A DNA stretch of 64,000 nucleotides, taken from positions 3,176,643 through 3,240,642 of the forward strand of contig JACAXG010000007.1 of the NCBI GenBank assembly GCA_018881555.1. The letters are read 5' to 3'. Positions 38,701 to 51,429 of this stretch are shown piece by piece. A model generated the notes under the pieces. That model saw only the letters and a program-made list of their open reading frames with translations. It had not been told where the DNA came from and did no database searches. Each line of letters opens with the position of its first letter. Position 1 is the stretch's first letter. The translations under genes were made by a program, and so were the position numbers. Source of the stretch: Amblyornis subalaris. Taxonomy: Eukaryota; Chordata; Aves; Passeriformes; Ptilonorhynchidae.

Positions 38701-38813
38701 ATTGCTTTCTGCCTTCAGGATTGTATGAGTGTCTCCTTATAGCAAAACAAATGCAAGGATCACAAGGTCAGTGAGCAAGCAGAATGGAGCAAGACATTTG
38801 CCTCTGAAGCTGA
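35720..38813. other. AT-rich unique DNA, no gene seen
   Basis: A 135-codon minus-strand frame at 37151-37558 and two plus-strand 85-95-codon frames overlap on opposite strands across a T-rich patch (37290-37330). None has a recognisable domain. No transposable element or RNA gene is seen. Confidence 0.55.
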
Positions 38814-38936
38814 GAAAAAAAAACCCTGAAAAAAACAAAACCAAACAAGTTTTTAAAAAGTACTCCCAAATAACCTAATGAGAAAAAGCAAAACCCCTCA
38901 CCTCACCAGATTTAAAACCACCAACCAAACCAAATA
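38814..38936. repeat. A/C-rich low-complexity tract
   Basis: About 120 bp made largely of AAAACC, CCAAAC and CCTCACC-like words on the plus strand, with few G or T. It is the longest of the A/C-rich tracts in the window. Confidence 0.7.
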
Positions 38937-41900
38937 GGTTTGNAGCTGGGCATCTGATTGTTCTTATTTTCACAGTTAAAGTGATATAGGCACAGGANCT
39001 GAATTTTCGGTTTGCAGCAACTACATTTGTTCTAACAGGGCATGTGTGTAAATAGATTAACTGAAATGATTAATGTAAGAGGAAACAAAAAAAGCAACTC
39101 TTAGACTAGGCAATTATATCTTTCATCATTTTTTGGACTGGCTTGAAATTCATGAATGTGGCAAACACCAAAAATCGAGTGGATTATCTTTTTATTTTCT
39201 ATGCTTGCTTTTCTCCTTGGCAATCCTCTTTTCCTCTAACTGTTTTTTATCATCTTTATGTAATTTCACACACATACAAAGGCTTCTCCTCCAATCTTCA
39301 GAGCTCTTAGACTCTTTCTGAAAATGTGGGTGTATAGGAACTTTGAAGGCTTGCACTGAATAAAAGGAGGTGCAGTGCCATTACCAACACTGATTTTTTT
39401 TTTTTTTTTGAGGGACGTATTTTTTTGGGTGCCAAATTGGCTAGTCTTCATTCTGTGACTCTGCTATGTGAATTTATACTTTTAAACATTTTATCCCCTT
39501 CTAAACCTGTTTGAATGCATAGAAGTTCTTTCAAATAGCTTTCTTTCAAATGTTGCAGCCTTTGTCTCTGTATTTACATTGTGTACTGTCAGATGAAGGG
39601 CATTTTGTGAAGCAATGTGTGCTGTAGCATCACAGGTATGGTCTGCCCAGAGGAGCAACNTGTTTAGCTGAGTGCACATATCTACCTGAAGAATTTTAAA
39701 CTGAAAGGCTGAAGTGTAAGGTTTGGAACACTTCCTCTGTAAATATGTAATGATTTTGTGAGTTACTAGTCTCTGCCACAAGATCACTTCTTAATAAGAA
39801 TTAAAAAAAAAAAAAAAAAATCATTGTTCAAAGGCAATTTATCCACTCTTGAAAATTAGTTGCCAAGCCTTCAAGGCATATATTTGTCTTTGCGTAGGTC
39901 ATCTTTGGAACATGTCTCTGCGCCCAATCCTCCATATTTTTGTCAATCTAGCAGAACATCCAAGCTCTAATTTTTATCTGTGATCTCTCTTTCCTTTTCC
40001 CCCNCTCCATCTGACAATTATCACACCTACTGACACTTAATTTTACTGGCTTAACCTTTGTGATTAAATTCACGATTTAAGAAGGCTCCCACTGAAATCT
40101 CCTTAATCTTGACATCTTAAATGCAGTTTTTGTGGCTGGGTTCTTGTTCCTAATCAAGATTCTGCTTGACTTCTGGTGATGGCTTGCAGAGGTCCACAGA
40201 CAGAGAATTTGCCAGGAGAGTGGGTATTGTGTTGAGGATGTGTGTGGCTTAGGTCAGATGGTTCTTGTGGTTGGGTATAATTTAAGGCATCTCACAATTC
40301 TCTTTTGGCCTTAAACTGTTTCTGCTGTGCTTCCCAGCCTGGCTTAACGTAGCTGCACCAGTCTGGGGCTCCCAGAGAGGCACTGGTTGCAGGCTCCTGC
40401 GTGGCTCTACAACTTTCTCTTGCCTCATGCTGATCTGCACTGAAATCCAAGCTGATGGGAGCTCAGAAGTTTTGGTGTCTGAGTTAGCTGTATATTAAAT
40501 ACAGATCTTCATCTGTGGTAGTCACACCTTAGTACAAAATTTGTAGGGACCTGTCTTTTGGACCAGATCCACCTGGCTCAGGCTGTAGGTGCTGCAGCCA
40601 TCCTCATGTCTGTCCAGAAATACAAGTNCAGGTTTCCTATGCACTGGTCAAGCAATGGATCCTTAGTCCTCGAAGGGGAAAAANCTTTGCCAAGGGATGT
40701 AATAGCTTGTCCTTCACCCTATTATTTGCAGAAAAAAGGTCTGAGTGATGTATTTATGCTGGAAGAGATCACAAGAAACTCTGGTAATGCCAGATGATTT
40801 CCGAAAAATTGGCATGGTGTCTTTTGCATTGACTGAAGAGGTAAAATGTGTGTTCTGATAGGCCTGAAGTGATGCTTATGTACATCNCTCTTTTAATATT
40901 TCCTGGGTGGAAAACTCAGGAAGTGTTGAAGCCAACAATATTCTTGTTGCCAGTTACTTTGGCTGCCAACTCCAGCATAGATTCTCTGAATAGACTTAAC
41001 TAATCAGACTCCTGGTACTGGATGTAAGTGATTTCCAACAGAGAACAACTTACAGAGGTTCCTGCAGGATCAAGCAATTACCAAGATCTCATACCAGATC
41101 TGGTAACACAACTTCAAGAGCTGTGCTAAGCTGGAAGCCATTCTCACCTGCTATCTCATGGCTTTGTTTTACAGGGTTTTGCACATTTTAGAGATGCTGT
41201 TAACTGCAGCTAGGGATATAATGCTGTGATTTTGATTTGGGACACTGTTTAAGCAATACTCTCTCTTGTTAGAGTGATCATAGCACACTGGTAGGGCAAG
41301 AAATCAGGGGCTCTATCCAGAGGAAAAGATGGTGTGTGTATTCATTACCTCTACATTATAGATATATATGTATTGTTAAATTTAGACTGATTTTTTTTTT
41401 CTTTTATCCTTACTGGTTTATTCATAAACAGTTTTACTAAATCAGGTCAAAAACTTGACAATTGGTTCACTGTTTTGTTTTCTTCTTTTTGTTTTACCTC
41501 ATTGAGCTTGGAGAACTCCTTTCAACATGGTAGCTACTGTCCAACATAATATTTACTTAAACTACATCAAACCTAGAGATGCATATGCTGCTTAATTAAC
41601 TCACCATGGTCAGTGTTTTAATAGAAAGTAAAAGGAATTTTTATCTTCAGAGGCTACTGTAGCCTTTAACTATTCTAGATGATTAGAATATCCAAGTCAA
41701 TATTGCTCAGTTAATTTTAGTAATAAGCTCAGTGGTCTGGAAGCAGTACCTTTTTGTTTATTTATTTAGGTCATGCTCTTATGTGGATAAAATTATTGAA
41801 CCTATAGCAGCTCTTGGCAGTTTGAAAATTAGTGTTCATTAACTTCTCTGCTTATAGTCCTTCAAGCTAAACTGTAGATGATGAGTTATCACGCAAATAT

Positions 41901-43166
41901 AATAAATCCTGAAGCTATTTCATAAACATAGTCATTTAACCTGAATTAAATGCTTCATCAATGGAGACAAATGAATTCTTTAAAGCTGTATTATCTAGTA
42001 TTTAGAAATACCTCAGAATTCTTATATATGCATTTGTAATTCTGGGAAGTAGAGTGGGATGAGAAGACCTGATGCACGTATAGATCTTTACAGAAATGGA
42101 TGTGTTTGCTAATGTAGTCCTGCAATTGGGGAANCAGGGACTGATGTAGTGCTAATATTCTGGATCTTTTAGTATTTTTCTCACTTCTGAAATCTGCATG
42201 TTATTTATATTGAACATTTTGTTTGAACTGGGAAGAGAATTTTTCAATTTGATGTGATTTATTGGAGTTCTTGGCAGAGGATTGTAATAATACCATTGAA
42301 CGTATTTCCACAAAACTGTGTAAGAACAATAGTTACCTGTTGTAGAGTTTAATTGAATGCTTAATTTATTCTTCAGAAAGCAGTTTGTTCTCTCCAGAGA
42401 ACTACTGGTTGAAGATTTTTAAGTACTTTTTTTTCCTCTGATCTTGGATAACAAACACACCATGGCTGTTCAGNTGGGAACAGCTGTTCCTATCCTTTCA
42501 AAGCCTGAACTGTGCTCCCTTTTTTCCTGGGAGGAAGAAGAAAAAAAGATCCTGATCGCTTCGTGGTATTGACCACTCAGGGTTCTTATTCCAGGTGGAG
42601 TATTTTCTGTATTTAGGAAATGAGTACCAAAAGATGTACTTCATAACTTTGACACCGCAGTCTTTGCACACAAAAATGCAACGACAAGAATCTGAAAGCT
42701 GGCCCTGGGGAACATGGATCCTGTGCAAAGCTGACACTGTATTACCTCCGGACTGTCAGCGTTCTCAAAGCAGGCCTGTTCGATTTCATTGAGCAGGATG
42801 GCATGTGGGAAAAATTTTGGCTGTTCTCAGAAATCTGTGAATCACTTTCTACCCCATCCTCTAACTTTGGAGTAACTGAGAACTCCTGCTACTCTGTGGT
42901 GTTGTGTTTCAGAGAGGGCAAATTAAAAAATTTGGGTGGTTTCTTTCCCCTCCAACAGTTTTAGATGTGAGATAGAAATGCTTCTTTTCCTTCAGCTGTT
43001 TTTATTGACCTAGGACAGACTGTGAAGCTCAAAATCAAAGAAAGGACCTGAATCTGAAGTCTGAAATTTTATTTGGTGGGATCTAAGGAAGATTGTTCTG
43101 CTTGCATGGANGGAACTGATATTAATTTGATGTAACTTGGAATATTTGAGTCTCAGCTAAATATAC
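38937..43166. other. AT-rich unique DNA with homopolymers, no gene seen
   Basis: A 16-T run lies at 39394-39409 and an 18-A run at 39803-39820. The A run follows TTAATAAGAATT, so a retroposed tail was considered and not supported. A 79-codon plus-strand frame at 40558-40797 has no recognisable domain. No repeat family or RNA gene is recognised. Confidence 0.55.
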
Positions 43167-43180
43167 CTCTCTCTCTCTCT
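43167..43180. repeat. (CT)7 short microsatellite
   Basis: Seven uninterrupted CT units preceding TGTTGTTTAG. It also reads as a pyrimidine tract ending in an acceptor-like TTTAG, but no open exon follows. Confidence 0.85.
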
Positions 43181-45547
43181 TGTTGTTTAGACAAACGTAC
43201 AAAAAGGTGATTTGGAGGTGACTCTGGTAGCAATTACAAATGGAAAAGAATCGTATGTGTGACAGAATAATGACTGATGACAAGAGTGATTTTAGGAGTT
43301 TTCAGTAAAATATAAAACATGGAGTGCTGTCTTTTCACTTGAGGGCATTGTGTTCTTCAGCACTTTAGTGAAATTTCTAATACTAACAGTGTGGCTGCCA
43401 CAACATTTAATAATGTGAAACTGGAGTTTGAGGGGAGTGATTGGGCTCTGTAAGGCTACTTGTGTGTTTCTGATGAAGACTTGGTCTCTGTCCTAAGACT
43501 GCTGAAAATCTAAATGAGTGAGTGAAGAAAGGTAGAAGGAAATGGAACAGCAGAATTATTTTGAAAAATAAGAGATTTGTTCCTCTATTAAGATTACAGT
43601 GGAATAATAATTGGAAGTTTAAAATCATGCTTCAAATCCTCATGGCCTTTCTGAGGCNTGATACATCTACATAAAGCTGATTTTTAACTGCCATTGTACT
43701 ATATTGATGGTATTTTAGGTTTTCCTTGCAAAGGTGTGAAGTGTAGAAAAGAGCTGAGAATGTGGTCCCTGCTGTAGTCCAGTAATCCCGCAAAGCTCTG
43801 CTTATTCCTCTGCTGCTCCTGCCCCATGTTCACAGTAGGCAATCCTGGCCCAGTTTCCTTGAAATTCACATTTGAGNTGTCAACAGACATGGCTGGAGTG
43901 CCTTTAGGGTCTGGGTGCAGTAGCAGAGTGGGTAAGTGCCCCAAGAGCCAAACCTCCTCTGATGTTTAGTTTAATAAACAAGAGAACCAATCCCCTTTGA
44001 CTGCAATATGAAGGATGCTTCTGACATAAAAAATGTTTGCTAATATCTCTTTAAATGTCATGTCCCATAATTTTAATTTGTTTTGCATGATGCTGNATGA
44101 AAAAATTTTAAAATGAAGTCAAGAGCAACAATCATGCCACATTATTATTTAAATCAGATATTGTTAAGGCCTTTAAATGTTATATTTTNGTAATAAAATT
44201 AAATCTCTTTGCATGAAGAGTGAACTGAAAACTCCATTAAGAATCCTTATTTCTGTGGAGACTGGAAATTACTGTGGAGCTCTTGGAATTAATTTAAATA
44301 ACCTCTCTTCAGAGAAAATTCAGGAATTAAAGAACCAAATTCACCTGACTTTAATAGGTATTGCCTTAATGGGTTTTTTCATCGTTTGCAAACATAAATT
44401 TCGGTTATAGTAATTTTTTTGACAGCTGTAACACCTAGGATAACTTGTATCTTGCAAATTTGTAAATAATGGAGAACTTGATGAAAGAAGTTTCTGTAAC
44501 CCGGGGGACTATGCTGTACAGCAGAGATACAAGGGCTCAGAAAAACTGATCTCTGTTTGATTTGTCATGGAAATGTATACCAGATGTTAAGCCATTTGGA
44601 AAATCTGATCTGGAATTTTATTTACAGGATGTGCAGAGTTGAGAGGAAGTTGTGGAATTATTTGAGATGAACCTGTCTAAATTTAATTCCTTTCTCTTTG
44701 TAAACTAGTGCTGGATAGCTTGCTCATTTTTAAAATAGATTTTCTATTTATTATTGGCAGTTTTTCAACATAGACTATTCAAAGCAAAACAGGAATTGCA
44801 TGCTAAACTCATTTAATTCAGAGATTTGAGCATCTTACTACTTTAGTNTCCTTTGAACTTTCCAGTCTGTGTGTATGCTTTTGTGAATCATGGCTTAGCA
44901 GTTGCTTAGTTTAAGAGTGTTTTCTGTTCACACTGGTTATCATGGTAAGGCATGATACATTTATACTGGTAACTAATAAGAATGTTTTATTTTCAATTTT
45001 GAAAGAAGAAAAAGCATAGNTCTTGCCTAAGGGATTTTACAAACTGCCAGGGCTTTTCTTAAGTTAAATGGGTCAAAGGAAATTCATGTGTTTTAAGAAT
45101 TTGATAAGTTAATCTGACTTCTTTCTTCTGATTTCTCTCCAAGTGAAGNTGTCTGTGGGCTGAGGATTTTGAATGATGCAGAATTTTAAGCTGATCCGTG
45201 TGTGGCTTTTATCTGCCAATTGTAGCACCAGCAAGTACTATATGTTCTCTTAATGAATTTCTACCTGGTCCACCTTGAAATTGAGTTNATTTTTCTTGAG
45301 ATGCTGAGGAAGCTGAAAATGACCAAAAGCTGTATCTAATTCTACTGGGGTCTTGAGTTTAGAAGGAAAGATTTTTTCTATTCAAATATGACCACATTTA
45401 TTGAGAGTGTGCGTGAATGTATACATTTATTCATCAGTTTTTCCTTGTGTCTCGTGGTGCTGGGTATGGACATTTCAAGACTGTGACTGGCAAAGCATTT
45501 ATAAGTGTTTTTAAACTGTGTGTTGAATTTGCATGGCCTCACATCCA
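43181..45547. other. AT-rich unique DNA, no gene seen
   Basis: No open frame over about 81 codons, no repeat family and no RNA gene is recognised. Single Ns are scattered (43658, 43876, 44096, 44190, 44848, 45020, 45149, 45288). Confidence 0.55.
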
Positions 45548-45680
45548 TCAGATTTCATAGCCCTTTGCCACCTGCTCCTCCACTTGTGGTTTGCCGAGTG
45601 CCTTGTCCTGCTGCTGCATCAGGGTGAAGGAACACGAAGCAGCAGTGTCTTGCTTGATATCTACAAGTGGAGATAAAGGA
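45548..45680 (-). other. Unassigned minus-strand open frame, weak
   Basis: On the minus strand a frame ending with TGA at 45550-45548 stays open for roughly 70-80 codons upstream, interrupted only by an ambiguous base near 45750. Its last 40 codons lie in DNA richer in G+C than the surroundings and encode a Gln/Lys/Glu-rich, soluble-looking stretch (including FTLMQQQDKALGKPQVEEQV). I do not recognise it. There is no clear start codon or splice acceptor, and a second frame on the same strand is also open, which argues for chance. Confidence 0.12.
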
Positions 45681-48600
45681 TCCTTGTATGTGATAGTTGA
45701 TAACAAAATTTGCAACTTTTCTAATCTGAGCAGTGGATGGCTGAATTTTNAATGTGTGCATGTTTTGAAATAGTTTTTTGCATGTATTCAGTATATACCT
45801 ATTATAGAATAGTTTGTGTTTCTGGTTCTGTATTGTAATGTACATCTGTGCAGGAGCTAGAGCTGGGTAGAAAGCTTGTTACACATGAATAAAAGTTATA
45901 AAAACTGTTAACAAAAAAGTAAAGTGAGCTTGTGTTACATTTGATTGGGTGTTTTTTCTCCAGCAATCTTGCAATCAAATATCTAATATTTACAAATCAA
46001 AATGCATGTCAGCAGCTCCTGCTTAATGTGTTTTTTGTGTATGGTTGCTGGTTTCATTGGGAATAAGAACAACTGTAAAGATTTTATATTATCTTCATCT
46101 CTTTTATTAGTTTTCTGGTTTTTTGCTTCTCAAGGAGAGAGAGATGGGAAAGTTTGCTCGAATGAGGTGTTTAGAAAACCTCTAAAACACCATCCAAGAA
46201 CTTTTGTGTGTTCCCTAGACATGCTNGCTGCCCTATGAAGCAGAGCACTGCAGATCAGTATATTCATCCAAAGTGGAAACACTTTCCTAGAAAACCCAGT
46301 TTAAAAGCTTCCCTAGTTTTTACGTGTTGCTGTTTATGGCTTTTGAAAGAACAACTGATGACCCAAATATCTTTCTCTTAAATTTACATAGAATTTTGTG
46401 TAGTTCTTGATTAACTGAAATTANTTTACCAAGTTTGTAATTGGTCTGGAAGATGGACAGATGAGGCATGCAATACTGAGTCTGATTGATAATCCATGTA
46501 AGAGTGAAACAATACCCCTTGCTATGTTTGTCGTGGACTGCAGTGTTAACTCTTTAATACTTTGCAGTTAAAAAAAACCCCAACAGCTTTCCTTTTATGC
46601 CAATACTTTCATGTGGCCTGTCTCAAGACAGAGAATTAAAAGCAGTTGTACTTCACCCATGAACCAGCTCCTTAACCCTACTTGCAGCATAGGAGNGTTC
46701 ACAAAAGGAGTTCAAACTCAGTTTCTCTGATTTGATCCACGGTGATTTAAAGACACGCTTGCAGTGTCTGAGATACTTTGATTTTTCCACCTACTGTAGG
46801 TCTGAAGGGTTGAAGTGCTGGGTTACTTAACCTATAGGTTTCTTTAGGATTCTCGTTTGTTTTTGTCNAAAGAAGCATATGATGGATTTAAAGCAGTCAA
46901 TGAGAAGTTTGTGTAAAATGAAACGCATTTTCTGCTGGTGATCATTGGGGTTGCAGGATATAAACAGAAAGAACACTCTGGGGACTTGAAGTATATGTGG
47001 CTGTACACTACAAATACTGGCTACAACTCAATACAGATTATTTTTTTTAGGATTCATAAATGTTTTATTGTACATATATNTATTTTGCTCTCAGGTTCTG
47101 TAAATGATAGTGGCTGCTGACCACAGTTGCTTTCCTGGTAATGAAATGCCTNCTGCCTGTCACACAGCTCTGGGTTCCTTGGAGCCCAGCCCTCCTGGCA
47201 ATTCTTGCTGAGTGTTGTGAAAGGGGCTCTAGGGGAAGAGTTTTGGTGTGACAAAAAGTTTTTCTGCTTTCCGGATTTAAGCCATCCTGATTGAAGATAT
47301 TCTTGCAGGAACACGTTCATTAAAGAAGTAATTTTAGTAAACTAGAAGCCATGAATGCATGTAAGAGCAGTGAAATATAAGAAGTTTTTATGGTTGAGCT
47401 CAACATTTAGGAGGCAGACCCAAAAGGTCACTGTGGCATCCTGCACTGCTAAAAGTAGTGTCAGAATTACTTCTTCAGTTTGGGCTAAGGAAGACAAATA
47501 TTGTCAATGANTTAAAGTATTTCATTACTGCTTTTACAGAAAAGCACCAAGTAATTTAAATGTGATCCAAAAATCACATGCGATGGAGACAAGTGTGCTG
47601 GAAAAAAAAATACAGCTGAGAGAAGAAATCTATAATGCTCAGCATTTGCAGGCAGACATAGTAGAAAATATTCNCAGAGAATTGACCATATTCCTGTTAG
47701 GGAAATAGGAATGAAAGGCACATTTGTTATTCAGTTGTATAGCTTAGCTAAAGTAGGATATACACAATTTCTGTCCNGACCATCACTGCTAATATAGAAG
47801 GCTCTTCAGATAATTGGTTGCTTATTTTTTGCTCCTTCNCAGTTGAGGTCACCACCTCTGAAACTCCCAAAGAAATCTGGAAACTTACTAATTAGCACAG
47901 ATGCTGGTGGGTATATCTCCTTTTTCTTCACTTATTGTTAACCTCAGAAGCATGTTCTTGTTTCCTTGGGACTTTTCTACTGCTTTTTTTCCCCCTCGTG
48001 TACTCTCCGTTGTTACACATCTGGTTGCTTANAGATACTGCATTTAGCATCCTAGTTATTATACGAATACCCTTTTTGCATGTGCCATAAAATACCATTT
48101 TTTTTGGTCCTAGAATAGCTTTCAAGAACACGTTGCTGTGTTGAGTCAGCTGCACATTTTTCTTCCTTCAGACCTCTTTTTATTTTTGTTTTCATTTGCT
48201 GTTTAATCTCTGCCCGTGTTGTTATCCTTTCCCACAGAATAGTGGAGTTTCTTCCTTTTATTTCATTAATGTGCCTCTTCCTTCAGGCTCCATATTTTCT
48301 TTGTTGCCAGAATTTTCTGGCTTCTGGTTTCCAGGCTTAACACNTAAACCAGTCAATGAATGGGGAGGTCAGAAGTTAGTGTGCACTGCAAGTATCACCT
48401 TTCACCCGTATGGCAAATCTCAGTGAAAGTCTGAACACACTTATTCTCCCACCTTGAAGACTATTAGTTTAATAAAAAGATGTTTACAATAATNAATTCC
48501 AAATTACAGGACAGAAACACTAAAGTGACCGAAAAAAGTCAATAGACTGCACATTGGCACNTGTATCTCACTAACATCTCTCTATTGCCTTCCTAGGTTT

Positions 48601-48773
48601 CAATATTCAGGAAGTGTCCAATCTCTTAAGCAGGAATAAAAAGTGGTGAGAATAGCCCCAGTGAGTTATTTTCCAATCAATAGGAATGAGTTCTTTGATT
48701 AAAGAATAGTAATTACCTCTTGTATATTAACAGTATGGCCTAGAGCAATTTTACAATAACCTTCTNAGTGCTT
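45681..48773. other. AT-rich unique DNA, no gene seen
   Basis: Only frames of 60-90 codons are present, none recognisable. AAAAAAACCCCAAC at about 46569-46582 is a short A/C-rich patch. No repeat family or RNA gene is seen. Confidence 0.55.
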
Positions 48774-48864
48774 GCAAAAAACCTACCAAAACNTGAAAAC
48801 CAGAAAACCCCAANCAAACAAAAAACTGAGGAACTGACACCACCAACCCCCCCCACCCAACAAC
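48774..48864. repeat. A/C-rich low-complexity tract with C8 run
   Basis: Plus-strand A/C-rich tract (CAAAC, AAAACC, ACCAACC words) with an eight-C run near 48847-48854 and Ns at 48792 and 48814. It is similar in kind to the tracts at 38814 and 53095. Confidence 0.7.
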
Positions 48865-49168
48865 ACTGTTGTTTTCAACAAATGCAGTTGCTGCATTTCT
48901 GAATTCATTTTTAGTGAGCTGTCAATAAATATTAGTCCATTAAAAGCAGACTTTAATTAGTTGGGATTATGATTTACGTGATTTCTGACTTGCTTGCTAT
49001 TTACAATTTCTAGTAAATGTTGCCCTTGGCAATATAAACATACTTAATTTATAGCCAGTGGGTGAGCAATTATTTTTGATTTTGGTGACACTAAATGTCA
49101 CTAAAATTCCATCTGTTTTAAGGTTACAAATGCACCGTTCTGTTGCCAGAGCTTGCAAATGTGTTTGT
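48865..49168. other. Unique DNA left of the LTR fragment
   Basis: No gene or repeat is recognised. A 132-codon plus-strand frame begins at 49058 and runs through the LTR fragment, so it is not taken as coding. Confidence 0.5.
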
Positions 49169-49410
49169 GTTGGTTTTGGCTGTGGTAGGGTTAATTTTCT
49201 TTGCAGTGGCTGGTATGGGACTGTGTTTTGTATTTGTGCTGGAAACTGCATTGATAATTTAGGGGTGTTTCTGCTGTTGCTGGGCAGTGCTCTTGACACA
49301 GGGTCAAGGCCTTTTCTGCTCCTCACACTGCCTCACCAGCAGCTAGATTGGGTGTGCATAAGAATTGGGAAGGGCACACAGTCAGAAGGGGACAGAACTC
49401 TTTTTATATT
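49169..49410 (+). mobile_element. Avian ERV LTR fragment (ERVL-like)
   Basis: The interval matches, as I remember it, the left part of a common avian LTR: GTTGGTTTTGGCTG, GGGTTAATTTTCTTTGCAGT, GGCTGGTATGGGACT, TTTTGTATTTGTGCTGGAAAC, then ACACAGGGTCAAGGCCTTTTCTGCTCCTCACACTGCC-like wording and GGGAAGGGCACACAG. The right half of the LTR (promoter and poly(A) region) is not recognisable beyond about 49410, so it is degraded or truncated. No internal retroviral coding sequence adjoins it. The assignment to an ERVL-type family is from memory. Confidence 0.7.
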
Positions 49411-51376
49411 TGCAAGGATTTTGATGGAGAAAAATAAGGAACTGAAGGAAAAGTGATAAAAGCCATTACTGGCTGTTATGGAAGAAGAAGGCAAGGGAGC
49501 ATATTTTTGCCCTCAGTTTTTCAGGCATTATCACTTGACCCCCATCATCCAGCCCAGCTCTTTTCATCCCACAGTATCTCTGATCAGGATCTGTTTCTAG
49601 TTTCTTTTCAGTCCTCATGCTGGATGTTGACTCNTTTAAAGACCAGTGTTTTTTTGGCACTCTTGCTTGTGTGAGAGACATGTACCTGTGCTCACTTAGT
49701 GAGATGTGTACAAAGTGGAGCTGTGCAGAGCCTGGTGGCATCAAAGAGGACCAGAATGTAGCTGCAGCAGTTTGACATGACATATATTTTTACAGGTTTG
49801 ACATCAGCCTGTGGTTTGCCAAGCTGCCACGTGCACCAGTACAGTGCTTCCTGCAAGAACTCCATGGTTTTGTACCCAAGTGACATTCAGGAAGGAACAT
49901 CTGTCATTTAAAACAGCAGTGAAAATGTGCTTTTATCGGTGTCCCAAATGAAAGGTGAGTGGCCTGTGTGATTTTCTTGTAGCCTTTAACTTAAAAGGTG
50001 GGATTTCAAACAGTCCCAGATCGACTACCNGTGCGCGTAAAATTCTGTGCTAAACTAAATGCAGGGTCAAAATGAAAATCGGAGATTTTAAGTTGTCATT
50101 ATGAAAATAGTTGTTTCATAAGCTTGGTAAAGCATATGGTGTTTTATTCCTGGAGAGGCCCAGCCACTGACCTTTTCCGTAGTACCAGCTGTGAAGTATG
50201 CGGAAGTACTGATAAACTAAAGTTCAAGAAGTNNAGTTAGTCAAGTCAAGGTAAGAGTTTGAGAGGCAGTCTTGTTTTGAGATGTGTGTTCGTGCTTAGC
50301 CACTTGGAGTCCAGAGTTATAAATGTTACATGTTTTGTGCTTTGGATACTCCTTGAATTGCTGCTGCTGGTATGAACATGTCCTTGTTAATGTATATAAT
50401 GTGTTTTGTATCANTCTTATTAATATGGAGGAAAAAGAAAATAAATTTCTGAAAACATTGTGCATGCAAAATTACTGATGGAGTAAAAAGTCTTGATGTT
50501 GACTGTGAGCCCAATNCTCTCATCTTTTTTTATGCTATTGTCACAGAGCACCTGTGTTACTACGTGCTAGTTTAGTTCTGAACCCATGTGTATCCAGGTG
50601 AGCTGAGGGAATTGTCACACCCGGTGGTGATTCACTCTCTGTGCTCCAAGATGGAGGAAAAGGGGATGGAATGGAAAATGATAGTTATATTCCTTTACAC
50701 TGAAATTCGAANAAGTCTTTCCTTGGTTATGGAAACAGTGGACACTTTTATCTGGGGCTTGTTCTCCAGAAAACTTGCACAGAACTCAAAAATGTCCACC
50801 NCTTTGGAAAAAACAGAGAGGGCTAAGAGGTATGGCAACAGGACATACTTCTGGACAATGGGATATGAGACTAGGGCAACCCGGGAATATCCCTGAGGAC
50901 TGAGCAGAGTTCAGTGGCTCCCAATTTAACTNTTGTCATTGTAACTCAGAAAAAGGAATCCTGTGGAGTATTGGCAGAGTGTAATTGTGGACAGCTTTTA
51001 TTGATGACAGTTTCTGATGTAAAAGGACCAAGACAAAACAATTTTAAAACACTGTAACTGCAGGAGTCTTGTCTCATAGACCCTTTCATGCCTGGAATTA
51101 ACACATCAGTAAATAGCTCATGTTGTTTCTTCTTACATTTTCTTTTTTTAAAAAAACATTAGAGATAAAATTAGAGATAAAGCTATTGTGCTGCAAAATG
51201 ATAAAGCAGAAAAACTATGATGTTTTTCTGAAGTTATGTGTATGTTCACAAACAAAAGTGCCTTTTGCATGTTTAAATATGTAGCTGGAAACTTACATAT
51301 AAATGAGAAAATGCCATAAGCATTTATGTAAACAGGTAAATATTAAATGCATGTAATATGTTTTTATTTTATATAG
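49411..51376. other. Unique DNA, no gene supported
   Basis: An interval at 49796-49954 is bounded by an acceptor (TATATTTTTACAG) and a donor (AAAG|GTGAGT). Frame 1 stops at its second codon, and the other two frames meet stops before the donor, so it would at best be a terminal or noncoding exon. A two-base N (50233-50234) is the only multi-base N in the window. A 12-bp unit ATTAGAGATAAA is tandemly doubled at 51158-51181. A 102-codon frame at 50588-50896 is not recognisable. Confidence 0.45.
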
Positions 51377-51429
51377 AAACAATGCAAAGTGCAGGGAAGG
51401 GGCCTTGGTCCCAGCAGTGACTGTCTCTG
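51377..51429 (+). other. Exon-like interval of 53 bp, unconfirmed
   Basis: A T-rich acceptor (TTTTTATTTTATATAG) is followed by 53 bp that is markedly richer in G+C than its surroundings. It ends at CTCTG|GTAAGA, a strong donor. Two of the three frames are open. The frame starting at the second base reads NNAKCREGALVPAVTVS, a plausible extracellular-type peptide, but I do not recognise the protein. With no neighbouring exon visible, this could be an exon of a large gene whose introns fill the window, or chance. Confidence 0.2.

Noticed and set aside
39803..39820. Poly(A) run as a retrocopy tail on the plus strand
   Set aside because: The upstream sequence has no recognisable gene-derived content; AATAAG is a weak signal and no target duplication is evident.
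40558..40797. 79-codon plus-strand frame in G+C-richer DNA
   Set aside because: Two unresolved bases, no recognised domain and no splice context.
43167..43192. (CT)7 followed by TTTAG as a splice acceptor
   Set aside because: The following sequence has no paired donor or open frame that would make a convincing exon.
49058..49456. 132-codon plus-strand open frame
   Set aside because: It runs through the ERV LTR fragment, has no domain and is explained by the repeat.
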